A stretch of DNA of 64,000 nt from an uncultured Oxalicibacterium sp. (GTDB lineage Bacteria; Pseudomonadota; Gammaproteobacteria; Burkholderiales; Burkholderiaceae_D). Position 1 is the first letter of the stretch; the number at the start of each line of letters is the position of its first letter. The stretch spans positions 1 to 64,000 of the forward strand of contig NZ_CAJYMD010000053.1 in assembly GCF_913776015.1 (NCBI RefSeq), in the 5' to 3' direction. Positions 9,311 to 19,579 of the stretch are shown one piece after another. The translations under genes were made by a program, and so were the position numbers. The notes under the pieces were generated by a model, which did not search any database, was not told the origin of the DNA, and saw only the letters and a list, made by a program, of their open reading frames with translations.

Positions 9311-10471
9311 TCAACCCTTCTTCGGTGCAGCCTTCATGAAGTAGTGGTTGTAGGCCATGCGACGATTGTTGTTGGTGTCCATGTCCCACTTCATCGCGCG
9401 GGCTGCAAAGTCGCGTTGCGATTTCTCGACTTCCTTGAACAGCGCATTGTCGGAACCCTTCTTCGCCACGATGTCGTCCCAGATCTTGAGCTGTTGCTGT
9501 AACAGCGTGTCCGGTGTCTTGTAGAATTTGACGCCATCTTTCGCTGCCATGTCGCGATAGTCGGTCGAGTAGCGGTCGATTGCCTTCCACGACATATCGG
9601 CCGATGCTGCTTCGGAAGCATTCTGGATGATGGCCTTCAGCTTGGCAGGCAGACCGTTGTACTTGGTCTTGTTGAAGCTGATGTCGAACTGTTCCGAGCT
9701 TTGGTGGAAGCTCTGCAGCATGCAGACCTTGGAAACGTCGGGGAAGCCGAGTACGCGATCCGAACTGGCGTTGTTGAATTCGGCACCGTCAAGCAGGCCG
9801 CGATCCAGTGCCGGTACGATCTCACCGGCCGGCAGCGCATTCACGGCCGCACCCATGGCGGTGAACAGATCGATGGCGAGGCCGTTGGTACGGAACTTCA
9901 GGCCCTTCAAGTCTTCCGGCTTGGTGATCGGTTTCTTGAACCAGCCCAGCGGTTGCGTCGGCATCGGGCCGGACAGGAAGGAAATCACGTTGGCGCCGAT
10001 CTGCGTATACAGTTTTTCGAGCAGTTCGCGGCCGCCACCGTATTTATGCCATGCCAGCACCATGTTGGCATCCATGCCGAACACCGGGCCGGACGTCCAC
10101 AGTGCAATCGCTGCCTGCTTGCCGTAGTTGTAACCCATCACGCCGTGGCCGCCATCCAGCGTGCCCTTGGAAACCGCATCCAGCAAGCCGAAGGCCGGTA
10201 CCACGGCACCTGCCGGCAGCACTTCGATTTTTAGTTCGCCGCCGGTCATGTCATTGACCTTCTTGGCAAAGTCGAGCGCGAATTCGTGGAAGATATCCTT
10301 GGCTGGCCAGGTACTCTGGAAGCGCAGGTTGGTCGTCGTTTGTGCGGTCGAGACCATTGGAAAAGCAAGCGCGGCTGCGGCAGCGCCACCGACTGCGGTG
10401 GTGCCGATGAATTTGCGGCGCGAGGAAGTCGCTGCGGATTGCGGCTTCTTTTGATCGTGATTCGATTTCAT
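9311..10471 (-). CDS. TRAP transporter periplasmic substrate-binding protein, TakP-like
   Basis: This 386-residue solute-binding protein has a twin-arginine export signal (SSRRKFIGTTAVGG, with a hydrophobic stretch ending in VSTAQ near residue 44). The mature part has DctP-family features such as STWPAKDIFHEFALDFAKKV and GELKIEVLPAGAVVPAFGLLD. This subfamily includes TakP/all3028-type proteins that bind 2-oxo monocarboxylates such as pyruvate, often with a cation, so a 2-oxoacid or other carboxylate is the likely substrate. It is the first gene of the dctPQM operon, with ribosome site AGGAGAC before ATG. Confidence 0.92.
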   Translation of the reverse strand: MKSNHDQKKPQSAATSSRRKFIGTTAVGGAAAAALAFPMVSTAQTTTNLRFQSTWPAKDIFHEFALDFAKKVNDMTGGELKIEVLPAGAVVPAFGLLDAVSKGTLDGGHGVMGYNYGKQAAIALWTSGPVFGMDANMVLAWHKYGGGRELLEKLYTQIGANVISFLSGPMPTQPLGWFKKPITKPEDLKGLKFRTNGLAIDLFTAMGAAVNALPAGEIVPALDRGLLDGAEFNNASSDRVLGFPDVSKVCMLQSFHQSSEQFDISFNKTKYNGLPAKLKAIIQNASEAASADMSWKAIDRYSTDYRDMAAKDGVKFYKTPDTLLQQQLKIWDDIVAKKGSDNALFKEVEKSQRDFAARAMKWDMDTNNNRRMAYNHYFMKAAPKKG

Positions 10472-11032
10472 TGTCTGTCTCCTGTCGTTTTAATTAGAGT
10501 GGAACGCTGAACATCAAAGGGAAAAGCAGAAACGGAAATTCTTCCGATACGGCTTGGCACGTCAAATAGCAAAATGGCAGGCAGGCCTGACCAGGGAAGA
10601 GATGAAGGTGGCGGGACTCCTTTCGTCAAATCAGGGCGTCGTGCGACGACGCCATGCAGCAAGGGAGAAGCGGAAGCGATGTCTGGCATCACATCCGCAA
10701 TCGGATCGCCAGACTACGGCGGACACCGACTTGAGACGATTGTAACGGACGCTTTACGAAGATTGGATGGTTTTTTTACGTGATCCCCATATCGCGTACC
10801 CGTGCATTATCGTGCGCACTTTCTTACGGGATGCTTACAGGTGCATGTATGTAGAGAACATTCGTCAATATCGCTGCCGTGAAGGCCGTTGCCATGCGGG
10901 TTTTGCACCGGGTATGCATCACGTGCACTAAGGCTGGCGATAGAGAAAGTTGGTGATGGATACGATTGTCCGAGAATAAAGCGGCAAGCATGGACTGTGC
11001 AATGCTTGCGGCATGCTGCGGGAACGAACCGA
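10472..11032. other. Intergenic stretch, promoter region of the TRAP operon
   Basis: About 560 bases without a convincing gene on either strand. The part next to dctP must hold its promoter, but no clear -35/-10 pair stands out. No repeat, RNA gene or insertion-sequence remnant was recognised. Confidence 0.5.
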
Positions 11033-11338
11033 TCAGCTTGGATGATTGCCCTGCTGTACGCCGAACAAGGTAGAGAAAATTTCCAGCCCCGTGGCATTGA
11101 GTGCTGCGAAGCGTCGTCCATCGTCGTGTGCGCGCATGTCCACGATGCCGGCGTTGTCGAATTCATTGAGTACGCGCAGCAGCGTGGTCATCGGAATGCA
11201 GGTGCGTTTGCTGAGTTTGGCGAGTGACCAAGGCGCATCGCCGGCTTCCTGCGCGGCTTCCCAAAGATGGCGCAAGATCGTCACTTTGATCGGGTCGAGG
11301 CCATCGTGCTCCTCGGTGGATTGCTGTGGGGCTGTCAT
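11033..11338 (-). CDS. Small winged-helix transcriptional regulator
   Basis: This is a 101-residue protein with one winged-helix DNA-binding domain. PIKVTILRHLWEA begins helix 1, PWSLAKLSKRTCIPMTTLLRVL is the helix-turn-helix, and DMRAHDDGRRFAALNATG is the wing, giving an ArsR/MarR/IclR-like fold. The ATG at 11338 is preferred to a TTG two codons upstream. It stands alone between the TRAP operon and the MocR gene, and its targets are unknown. Confidence 0.75.
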   Translation of the reverse strand: MTAPQQSTEEHDGLDPIKVTILRHLWEAAQEAGDAPWSLAKLSKRTCIPMTTLLRVLNEFDNAGIVDMRAHDDGRRFAALNATGLEIFSTLFGVQQGNHPS

Positions 11339-11499
11339 CGGCAAGTCTCCGGGTATCGAGGAACGTGCAGCATTCTGTGGGAAGCATCAGTGGCGTAATC
11401 GATATCTTGCAATCGATTATAGGGAGCGCCCGACCTGGCATCAACCGCAGGCTGTCATCACGCATCGAGGGTGATGGCCGCAAATCCGGTCGTGCCTGC

Positions 11500-12918
11500 C
11501 TAATTGTGTAACAGATCGGCGGCAAGTTGCCCAATGGTCTTGATGGCTTCGTCGATTTCACGCGTCCATGCATAGCTGTAGTTCAGCCGAATGAAATGGC
11601 GATAGCTGTCGCTGACGGAAAACATGGTGCCGGGGCCGATGGTGATGCCACGCGCCAGTGCCTGCTCGTAAAGCTTCATGGAGTCGATACCGAGCGGCAG
11701 TTCAATCCACAAGACATATCCGCCACGTGGCTGTGACGTGCGTGTGCCCGCCGGGAAAAAGCGCTGTACCGCGGCACGCATCATGTTCGCCTGTTGCGCG
11801 AACAGCTTGCGCACCTGACGCAGATGGTGCTCGTAGCCATCCAGTTCCAGATACTCGGCAATGGCCTGTTGCGGGATGGTCGGCGTGGTAAGTGTGTTGA
11901 GGAATTTCAGCTTCTCGACCTGATCGCGATACCGCCCCGGCAGCGCCCAGCCGATGCGTGACACGGTCGTCAGGCTCTTGGAGAACGAGACGCAGTGCAT
12001 CACATAGCCTTCGGTATCGTACGACTTGAGCGAACTCGGATGGGCGTCGCCGAAATACAGTTCGTTGTACACATCGTTCTCGATGACCGGTACCTTGCGC
12101 TCGGTCAGCAATGCCACCAGTTCACGCTTTTTTGCATCGGGCATCTGAAAGCCCAGCGGATTCTGGAAATTCGGCATCACCATGCAGGCGGCGATCGGTT
12201 GTGCATCCATCACCTTGCGCAAGGCATCGAGATCCATGCCTTCCTGCGGATGCGTGGCAATCTCGATCGCCTTCATGCCCATGCGTTCGATGGCGTGCAG
12301 CATCGCGTAAAAAGTCGGCGATTCCACCGCCACCGTATCGCCGGTTTTCCCCACAGCTTGCAGACACAGGTTGATGGCTTCGGTCGCGCCGATGGTGACG
12401 ACGATTTCATTGGGATCGATGGCCGTGCCGTTTTCCAGATAGCGGCGGGCAATCTGCCGAATCAATTGCGGATTGCCCGGCGGCAGGGCATCGGTCACGC
12501 CCCACTGCGAACGACGACGCGCGATGCCGTAGGCGCGACGATTGATTTTCTCCGATGGGAAAAGTGCAGGGTCGGGATAGGGCGAGCCGAGCGGAATGGC
12601 TTCGTGCGCACTGATCGACCGTAAGGTCGAGAGCACCAGCCGGCTAACATCCACATGCGAAGAAACATTGATCGGTTGCGAAGTACGCAATTCCGGTTGT
12701 GCGGCGCGCGGCGATTCGCGTACGAAATAACCGGATTGCGGGTGACTCTCGATCAGTCCCCTGCTTTCCAGTAGCAGATACGCGTGAACCACCGTGGTGA
12801 TGCTCAATGCGTGATGCTGGCTCATCTGTCGAATGGAAGGCAGGCGTTCCCCCGCGCGAAACACACCGCGCGCAATTTGTTCTTCAATCTCGTTTGCCAG
12901 TTTTTCGTACAGCTTCAA
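11500..12918 (-). CDS. MocR/PdxR-family regulator (GntR HTH fused to aminotransferase-like domain)
   Basis: This is a 472-residue protein. Residues 1-75 are a GntR-type winged helix (QIARGVFRAGERLPSIRQMS, ALSITTVVHAYLLLESRGL). Residues from about 110 on are a fold-type I aminotransferase domain with the PLP-lysine motif SFSKSLTTVSRIGW. MocR regulators sense PLP or an amino compound and usually control a neighbouring or divergent gene. Here the divergent neighbour is the YdeP-type oxidoreductase 243 bases away, or the regulator may control itself. The length and domain order are normal. Confidence 0.9.
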   Translation of the reverse strand: MKLYEKLANEIEEQIARGVFRAGERLPSIRQMSQHHALSITTVVHAYLLLESRGLIESHPQSGYFVRESPRAAQPELRTSQPINVSSHVDVSRLVLSTLRSISAHEAIPLGSPYPDPALFPSEKINRRAYGIARRRSQWGVTDALPPGNPQLIRQIARRYLENGTAIDPNEIVVTIGATEAINLCLQAVGKTGDTVAVESPTFYAMLHAIERMGMKAIEIATHPQEGMDLDALRKVMDAQPIAACMVMPNFQNPLGFQMPDAKKRELVALLTERKVPVIENDVYNELYFGDAHPSSLKSYDTEGYVMHCVSFSKSLTTVSRIGWALPGRYRDQVEKLKFLNTLTTPTIPQQAIAEYLELDGYEHHLRQVRKLFAQQANMMRAAVQRFFPAGTRTSQPRGGYVLWIELPLGIDSMKLYEQALARGITIGPGTMFSVSDSYRHFIRLNYSYAWTREIDEAIKTIGQLAADLLHN

Positions 12919-13161
12919 TGCATGCCTCGATGTTCGGGATAACCACGATCACAGTCATGTCTCTTTTTGCATGACTTATGTCTCGTATTCATTGCCTAAA
13001 TATTGTGCAGAAAACAATCGCCAACTGTACTCTTTTTATTTGGGGAGATGTGTATGCCCATCCTGTCGGCAGGGAGTTTTAATCTTGCGATCAAGCGGTG
13101 AACATGCAGGAAAAAATGCTTCATGCATGCAACCGTGCCTTCATGACAAGGTGTGATCGCC

Positions 13162-15510
13162 ATGCAAAAAGTGAAATCCAAATCCAGTATCGAACCCTAT
13201 CACCACGCAGCGGGTGGCTGGGGTGCGGTCAAATACGTTGCCATCAATCTCATCAAGGAAAAGGTGGCCGGCGGCAACTACCGCACGCTGTTCAAGCAGA
13301 ACCAGCCGGAAGGTTTCGATTGCCCCGGTTGCGCCTGGCCGGACCGCGAACACGCATCCACTTTTGAATTTTGCGAAAACGGTGTGAAGGCCGTTGCGGC
13401 CGAAGCGACGACCAAGCGCGTGACGCCCGCCTTCTTTGAAAAGAACACGGTCAGCGCCTTGCTAGAACAATCCGATTACGAGCTCGAACAGCACGGCCGC
13501 CTGACCGACCCCATGGTGTACGACGTCAGTAGCGACAAATACGTCCCGATCGCATGGAACGATGCCTTCCAGTTGATCGCCGCACATCTCAACAAGCTGC
13601 CGCATGCCGATCGGGCCGCGTTCTACACATCGGGCCGTGCCGGCAACGAAGCGGCATTCGTCTATCAATTGTTCGTGCGCATGTTCGGTACTAATAACTT
13701 CCCCGATTGCTCGAACATGTGCCACGAAGCTACCAGCCGTGGTTTGCCCGGCACTGTGGGCGTGGGTAAAGGAACGGTCACGCTGCACGATTTCGAACAG
13801 GCCGACACGCTGCTGATCTTTGGCCAGAACCCTGCCACCAATCATCCGCGCATGCTGGGCGAACTGCGTGAAGCCTCCAAGCGTGGTGCTGTCATCGTCT
13901 CGATCAATCCCTTGCGCGAGCGTGGCCTCGAACGTTTCACCGATCCGCAAAGCATGGTCGAGATGCTGACCATGTCGAGCACCAAGATCGCATCGACATT
14001 CATCCAGCCCAAGCTCGGTGGCGATTTTGCTCTGATCAAGGCGGTTGCCAAACGCACGCTGGAGCTTGATGACGATGCCCGCGAAGCCGGCAAGGAGCGC
14101 GTGCTGGATGTCGCTTTCATCGCTGAGCACACACATGGTTTTGCCGCCTTCGCAGACGACTTACGCATGCAGGACTGGCAGGAGCTGGTCGACGAATCCG
14201 GTGTTTCGCGCGAGGAGATCGAAGCGCTCACACGTATCTACGTCAACGGCAAGCGTGTCATCGCTACTTGGGGCATGGGCATCACGCAGCACAAGCATTC
14301 GGTGCAAACGGTGCAACTGCTTTCCAACCTGCTCATGATGCGCGGCAATATCGGCCGCGAAGGTGCCGGCTTGTGCCCGGTGCGCGGGCATTCGAATGTG
14401 CAGGGCAACCGCACGGTTGGCATCGAAGAAAAACCGTCGCAGGCGTTTCTCGATCAGCTCGGCAAGGTCTTCGACTTTGCGCCACCGCGTGAACACGGGC
14501 TGGATGTGGTGGAAACCGTGCAAGCCATGCTCGATGGTGAAGTAAAAGTCTTCATAGGCCTTGGCGGCAACTTCGCCATGGCCACGCCCGATACGCCGTG
14601 TACCTTCAATGCCCTGCGCTCGTGTGAGCTGACCGTACACATCACCACCAAGCTCAACCGCAGTCATCTGGTGCATGGCAAGGCGGCGCTGATCCTGCCG
14701 ACGTTGGGTCGTACCGAGATCGACGTGCAGAATGGTGTGCCGCAGGGCGTCACGGTTGAGGATTCGATGAGCATGGTGCACATCTCCTACGGCATGAACA
14801 AGCCGGCTTCGGCCAACCTCATGTCGGAAACCGCCATCGTCGCCAATATCGCGCATGCCACGCTGGGATCGGGCAAAGTGGATTGGCTCGGCTACGCGGC
14901 TGATTACGACCGTATCCGCGATGCCATCGAAAGCGTGTTCGACGGATTTGAAAACTACAACAAACGCATCGCCCAGCCCGGCGGCTTTCATCTGCGCGTG
15001 GCGGCCCGCGAACGCGAATGGCAAACCGATACTGGCAAGGCCAATTTCATTGCACATGCGGTGCAACTCGATACACCGATTCGTCGCGCCAGAGCAGCGC
15101 ATGGTGAAAAACTGATGACGCTCATGACCACACGTTCGCATGACCAGTACAACACCACCATCTACGCGCTCGACGACCGTTATCGCGGCGTGTTCGGCCA
15201 GCGGCGCGTGGTGTTCATCCATCCCGAAGATATCGCCATGCTGGGTTTCAAGGCGGGCGACTGGGTCGATATGGCAACGGTGTGGGAAGACGGTATCGAG
15301 CGCCGCGCCGATCGCTTCCTAGTGGTGGCCTACGACATTCCGCGCGGTTGCATCGGCGCCTACTATCCGGAAACCAATCCGCTGGTACCGCTGCACAGTA
15401 CGGGCGACATCTGCAATACGCCAACCTCGAAATCGATCCCGGTATTGCTCACCCTATCGCAACAGCTTTTTCAGTCATCCGCACAGAAAGACATGGCGCT
15501 GGCAGCCTGA
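13162..15510 (+). CDS. YdeP/FdhF-family molybdopterin oxidoreductase
   Basis: This 782-residue enzyme belongs to the molybdopterin oxidoreductase superfamily, in the YdeP subgroup (annotated as FdhF/YdeP family, formate-dehydrogenase-H-like). Near the N-terminus it has FDCPGCAWPD and then FCENG, which are hallmarks of the subgroup. Cofactor-binding stretches include TSGRAGNEAAFVYQLFVRMFGTNN in two blocks, FGQNPATNHPRM and GMGITQHKHSVQ. The C-terminal molydopterin dinucleotide-binding domain has TTRSHDQYNTT. E. coli YdeP supports acid resistance, but its substrate is unknown, and the same holds here. The ATG at 13162 was chosen over a GTG three codons upstream. It is divergent from the MocR gene and followed by a terminator. 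Confidence 0.9.
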   Translation: MQKVKSKSSIEPYHHAAGGWGAVKYVAINLIKEKVAGGNYRTLFKQNQPEGFDCPGCAWPDREHASTFEFCENGVKAVAAEATTKRVTPAFFEKNTVSALLEQSDYELEQHGRLTDPMVYDVSSDKYVPIAWNDAFQLIAAHLNKLPHADRAAFYTSGRAGNEAAFVYQLFVRMFGTNNFPDCSNMCHEATSRGLPGTVGVGKGTVTLHDFEQADTLLIFGQNPATNHPRMLGELREASKRGAVIVSINPLRERGLERFTDPQSMVEMLTMSSTKIASTFIQPKLGGDFALIKAVAKRTLELDDDAREAGKERVLDVAFIAEHTHGFAAFADDLRMQDWQELVDESGVSREEIEALTRIYVNGKRVIATWGMGITQHKHSVQTVQLLSNLLMMRGNIGREGAGLCPVRGHSNVQGNRTVGIEEKPSQAFLDQLGKVFDFAPPREHGLDVVETVQAMLDGEVKVFIGLGGNFAMATPDTPCTFNALRSCELTVHITTKLNRSHLVHGKAALILPTLGRTEIDVQNGVPQGVTVEDSMSMVHISYGMNKPASANLMSETAIVANIAHATLGSGKVDWLGYAADYDRIRDAIESVFDGFENYNKRIAQPGGFHLRVAAREREWQTDTGKANFIAHAVQLDTPIRRARAAHGEKLMTLMTTRSHDQYNTTIYALDDRYRGVFGQRRVVFIHPEDIAMLGFKAGDWVDMATVWEDGIERRADRFLVVAYDIPRGCIGAYYPETNPLVPLHSTGDICNTPTSKSIPVLLTLSQQLFQSSAQKDMALAA

Positions 15511-15532
15511 TCGTTGCCAGCCCATCTTCCCG

Positions 15533-15562
15533 CCGCCTGTTCACAAGACAGGCGGTTTTTTT
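15533..15562 (+). terminator. Terminator after the YdeP-type gene
   Basis: The stem CCGCCTGT/ACAGGCGG with a 7-base loop is followed by seven T residues, about 23 bases after the stop codon. Confidence 0.9.
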
Positions 15563-15881
15563 ATTTGAAGATGTGCTGAACGAAAGGATAAAGGGAGAGG
15601 ACGCATGCATATCCACCCAGCCATGCCGCGTGCCGTCATGAAGGAAGAAAAGAGGGATTGTTATCCTTGATGAGAATAAGGAAAAGAATGAACGGCCATG
15701 AAATCGGGATGAAGCGTACAGCATCAACAGACCATCTTGGCGGTGGTTGCAGGCCGAGTACTACAGCCAGTAAAGGGCGGTTGCAGCCAGCAATATGCGT
15801 CCCTGCGGGGTATGCAAGACCGGGCCGCGCAAGCTTTCGCTGAGAGAGCGATTAAGGCAGTTCATGCTGTATTACGGTAAT
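15563..15881. other. Intergenic stretch without recognised content
   Basis: About 320 bases lie between two convergent terminators. Short open frames are present but have no ribosome site or recognisable family. No RNA structure or repeat was identified. Confidence 0.5.
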
Positions 15882-15921
15882 AAAAAATCCCGACAACCGT
15901 AAAGGCTCGTCGGGATTTTTT
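15882..15921 (-). terminator. Terminator after topB
   Basis: A 13-bp inverted repeat (AAAAAATCCCGAC with GTCGGGATTTTTT) around a 14-base loop lies 20 bases past the topB stop codon. It gives a T run on either strand. Confidence 0.85.
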
Positions 15922-15940
15922 GCAGGAATGTTTCAGTAGT

Positions 15941-18565
15941 TTATTTCGCGGTTTTCTTGGCAGCGACCTTCTTTGCTGCCGGCTTTTTCGCTGCCACTTT
16001 TTTTGCCGCTTTCTTGGCCGGTGCTTTTGCCGTCGATTCGGCGGCACCCTCTTCCACCTCGGCGGCTGCCTTGCCCTTGGCCGGCGCTTTTTCCTTGCGC
16101 GGTTCGAACTCGAAGCTCACCTTGCCATCCTTGCCCTTGACCAGATAGGCCTTGAAGGCGCGGCGTGTGCGTTGCGAGATGAAGCCGGGCAGCAGATCGG
16201 TCTTGCCGTCGTTGAGCAGCTTGCGCATCTGCTCGGGCAGGATTTCCTGTTGCAGGATGATGCGGCCGCTGCGGAAATCACAGGTCTTCGGTTTGGCAAC
16301 CGAGTTTTCGCAGACATAAGACAGTGGTTGTTCGTACACGCCACCGGCACATTTCGGACAGGGGCCGAGCGAGGTTTGATCGCTGAAATCAACCGGTTCT
16401 GCGTTCTCGTCATCGTCGTTCTGGCCGAAATCGAATTCGAGTTTGAAGTTGTTGATGTCTTCATCGCGTGAGATTTTCAGCACGGCAGCGAAGGGGCGTC
16501 CCATCTTGGAGCGGAAGCCTTGCAGCGGTCCGATGGTGCGATTGGCTAGCAACTCTTCGACTTCGGCGATCTCGAACTGGCGACCACCGGGAACCTTGGT
16601 CATCGAGAATTCGCATTTGGTGCAGGCAAAGCGACGATAGTTTTCCTTCACCACGCCGCCGCAGTTGGGGCATGGTGTCTGCAAGGTCGTGTAGTCGCCG
16701 GGAATCGTGTCGTTGTCGTATTCCTTGGCGCGCTTGACGATGATCTGCGCCATCTGCGCAATCTCGCGCATGAATTCGTCGCGACTGATGTTGCCGCGCT
16801 CGATCTGCGACAGCTTGTACTCCCATTCACCGGTCAATTCGGGTTCCGTCAGTTCATCTACACCGAGGCCGTGCAGCAGTGTCATGAGCTGGAACGCCTT
16901 GGCAGTCGGAATCAGTTCACGACCTTCGCGCAGCAGGTATTTTTCGGTCAGCAGACCTTCGATGATGGCCGCGCGCGTGGCTGGTGTGCCGAGGCCTTTG
17001 CCGGCCATCGCATCGCGCAGTTCACCGTCATCGACGAGCTTGCCGGCCCCTTCCATTGCCGACAGCAGCGTGGCTTCCGAATAGCGTGCTGGCGGTTTGG
17101 TGACGAGGCCGTTGGCAACCACCGATTCGGTCTGCACTTTTTCATCCTTGGCGACCGGAACCAGATTGCCGCTGTTTTCGCCATCCTTCTCTTCATCCAC
17201 ATCCTTGCCATAGACCGCCAGCCAGCCCGGATTGGTCAGCACCTTGCCTTCGGTCTTGAACTGATGGCCCGAAACTTCGGTAAAGCGCGTTGTGACCTGG
17301 AATTCGGCAGCCGGGAAGAAGATCGCCATGAAGCGGCGCGTCACGAGGTCGTACAGTTTCTGTTCCGGCTCGGACAGATTCTTCGGCGCTTGCGTGGTCG
17401 GAATGATCGCAAAGTGATCGCTGATCTTCGTGTTATCGAAAATGCGCTTGTTCGGCTTGACCCAGTTATTCTTGGTGATCTGCTTGGCGAACTGGTGGTA
17501 GTTGTTGTTCTCGGCCAGATTTTCCAGCGTTTCCAGCACGGTCGGCAGATAGTCTTCCGGCAGATGGCGCGAATCGGTACGTGGGTAGGTCAGCACCTTG
17601 TGCTTTTCATACAGCGCCTGCGCCAGACCCAGCGTGTTCTTGGCCGAGAAACCAAAGCGTGCATTGGCTTCGCGTTGCAGGCTGGTCAGATCGAACAGCG
17701 CCGGTGCCATCGAGGTAGTCGGCTTGGATTCTTCCGTAACCACGCCGATCTTGCCACGGCAGGCGGCGACGATCGATTCGGCTGCAGCCTTGCTCCACAA
17801 ACGTTCGGCACGTTTTTCGGGATCGGTTTCGTCCTTCTTGAACTTGGTGTCGAGCCAGCGGCCTTGATAGATACCGGCGGCGCAGACGAATTCGGCGCGC
17901 ACTTCCCAGTAATCGCGCGGGATGAATTTCTTGATCTTTTCTTCGCGCTCGACCACGATCGACAGCGTTGGCGTCTGCACGCGACCGACGGTGGTCAGGT
18001 AGAAACCGCCTTCCTTTGAATTGAAGGCCGTCATGGCGCGCGTGCCGTTGATGCCGATCAGCCAGTCGGCTTCGCTGCGGCTGCGTGCGGCATCGGCCAG
18101 CGGCAGCATTTCCTTGTCGTCGCGCAGGTTCTTGAACGCTTCGCGAATCGCGGTGGGCGTCATCGATTGCAGCCACAGGCGCTTGATCGGTTGCTTGGCT
18201 TTTGCATATTGCGCGATCAAACGGAAAATCAGTTCGCCTTCCCGCCCCGCGTCACATGCGTTGATGAGGCCGGTGACATCCTTGCGCTTGATCAGCTTGT
18301 TCAGTACCTTGAGGCGCGATTCGGTCTTGGCAATCGGATTCAGCGCGAAGTGCGGCGGGATCATCGGCAGATGGGTGAAGGTCCATTTGCCGCGCTTGAC
18401 GTCGTATTCCTCAGGTACCGCGATCTCGACCAGATGGCCGACGGCGGACGATAGAACGTATTCGTCGGATTCGAAGTACTCATCGTGCTTGGTAAAGCCG
18501 CCGAGCGTCTTCGCGATATCGTTCGCGACGGATGGCTTCTCGGCAATGATGAGAGTTTTTGTCAT
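15941..18565 (-). CDS. topB: DNA topoisomerase III with zinc fingers and lysine-rich tail
   Basis: This 874-residue type IA topoisomerase relaxes and decatenates DNA by single-strand passage. The Toprim domain starts at TLIIAEKPS (residues 4-12) and includes NACDAGREGE. The active-site tyrosine is in LTYPRTDSR. After the core there are two CxxC-type zinc ribbons (CPNCGG with CTKC, and CPKCAGG with a later Cys), then a tail made of repeated AAKK/APAKK units. E. coli TopB is about 650 residues, so the extra length is the C-terminal fingers and histone-H1-like tail common in betaproteobacteria. The start at 18565 (MTKTLII) is set by homology, and an upstream in-frame extension is dismissed. Confidence 0.93.
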   Translation of the reverse strand: MTKTLIIAEKPSVANDIAKTLGGFTKHDEYFESDEYVLSSAVGHLVEIAVPEEYDVKRGKWTFTHLPMIPPHFALNPIAKTESRLKVLNKLIKRKDVTGLINACDAGREGELIFRLIAQYAKAKQPIKRLWLQSMTPTAIREAFKNLRDDKEMLPLADAARSRSEADWLIGINGTRAMTAFNSKEGGFYLTTVGRVQTPTLSIVVEREEKIKKFIPRDYWEVRAEFVCAAGIYQGRWLDTKFKKDETDPEKRAERLWSKAAAESIVAACRGKIGVVTEESKPTTSMAPALFDLTSLQREANARFGFSAKNTLGLAQALYEKHKVLTYPRTDSRHLPEDYLPTVLETLENLAENNNYHQFAKQITKNNWVKPNKRIFDNTKISDHFAIIPTTQAPKNLSEPEQKLYDLVTRRFMAIFFPAAEFQVTTRFTEVSGHQFKTEGKVLTNPGWLAVYGKDVDEEKDGENSGNLVPVAKDEKVQTESVVANGLVTKPPARYSEATLLSAMEGAGKLVDDGELRDAMAGKGLGTPATRAAIIEGLLTEKYLLREGRELIPTAKAFQLMTLLHGLGVDELTEPELTGEWEYKLSQIERGNISRDEFMREIAQMAQIIVKRAKEYDNDTIPGDYTTLQTPCPNCGGVVKENYRRFACTKCEFSMTKVPGGRQFEIAEVEELLANRTIGPLQGFRSKMGRPFAAVLKISRDEDINNFKLEFDFGQNDDDENAEPVDFSDQTSLGPCPKCAGGVYEQPLSYVCENSVAKPKTCDFRSGRIILQQEILPEQMRKLLNDGKTDLLPGFISQRTRRAFKAYLVKGKDGKVSFEFEPRKEKAPAKGKAAAEVEEGAAESTAKAPAKKAAKKVAAKKPAAKKVAAKKTAK

Positions 18566-18811
18566 ATTAAATAGAGAATCTCGAAAGAAACGCGACAAAC
18601 TGCGCGCAGTGCGCCTGAATGAACTTGCCGGAAAGACAGGTTTCAGTGCGGTACGGGAAAGATACGAACAAGTCGGACCCGTCAAGCGGGCAATGATAAG
18701 CGTGTTGCGACAAAAACCGCAAGCGGCAGCCGGCTGAAGGCGTTGAGACGGGGTGTTTCTGCTGGTTTGTTGCCGGAAAGGCCACGCCGTGGGCATGGCC
18801 GGCAATGCGGA

Positions 18812-19288
18812 TCAGTGCAGCATGCGTGGCGGCGCATCTTCGTCATCGACGAACAGTTCGTCAAAGATCAGACCGTCCGGTTCCTTGCCTTGGCTCCACA
18901 GCACCATCAGAACGATGACCTTGAGCTTGTCGAGCGAAATCGGTGACTCGGCGGCAGCCAGTGCACGTTCGACGATGATTTCGCGCTGCACCGGATTGAT
19001 CAGCTTGGCTGATTCGAGAAATTGGATGAAGCCGATGCCGGGCGTGCCGATCACATCGATCTCGCGGTTGACGTAAAGGCGGAAGCCGAAGGAAAACGCG
19101 GTCTGGTGCGGGAAGGAGTCGGAGTAGGCGTCGTTGGCTTGTGCCAGCGCCGTGAGCCAGCCCAGTGCCTTGGCGATTTCGTCTTCCTCGAAACCAATGG
19201 CGGAAAGTTTCTTCACCAGCACATCGGATTCCGGGCAGGCATCAGGCCGGTAATAGGTTTCGTACAAATAAACTAGAACATCAAACAT
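18812..19288 (-). CDS. smg: Smg family protein (DUF494)
   Basis: This 158-residue protein starts [13 protein letters not shown] and contains [13 protein letters not shown], both typical of the Smg/DUF494 family that is usually found next to dprA, as here. The molecular function is not established. The family is cytoplasmic and acidic. It lies between dprA and topB on the same strand, an order conserved in many beta- and gammaproteobacteria. Confidence 0.9.
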   Translation of the reverse strand: MFDVLVYLYETYYRPDACPESDVLVKKLSAIGFEEDEIAKALGWLTALAQANDAYSDSFPHQTAFSFGFRLYVNREIDVIGTPGIGFIQFLESAKLINPVQREIIVERALAAAESPISLDKLKVIVLMVLWSQGKEPDGLIFDELFVDDEDAPPRMLH

Positions 19289-19579
19289 GGCTTCACCGTA
19301 GCGCTTGGGTTAGGGAAACATTCCGGAAGAATGTCGCCAGGATCGGATGCACAAAAGTCATGTTCACATCTTCATGACACCAGCGGCAGATCAAGTAGCG
19401 CTTACTTGGTCCAAGCATACCTGAAAATATCCGGGGTCGAAAAAAAAGACGGGGTTTGTTGCGCGGGCGCGATGTTCAAAAGGAAAACAAATGCCAGGAT
19501 GAAAAGGCTTTCGTTTGCAGGATGGCATGCAAGCATGTCGCACCAGCAACGAATCGGCACAAAGTGGTGTTGGTAACGC

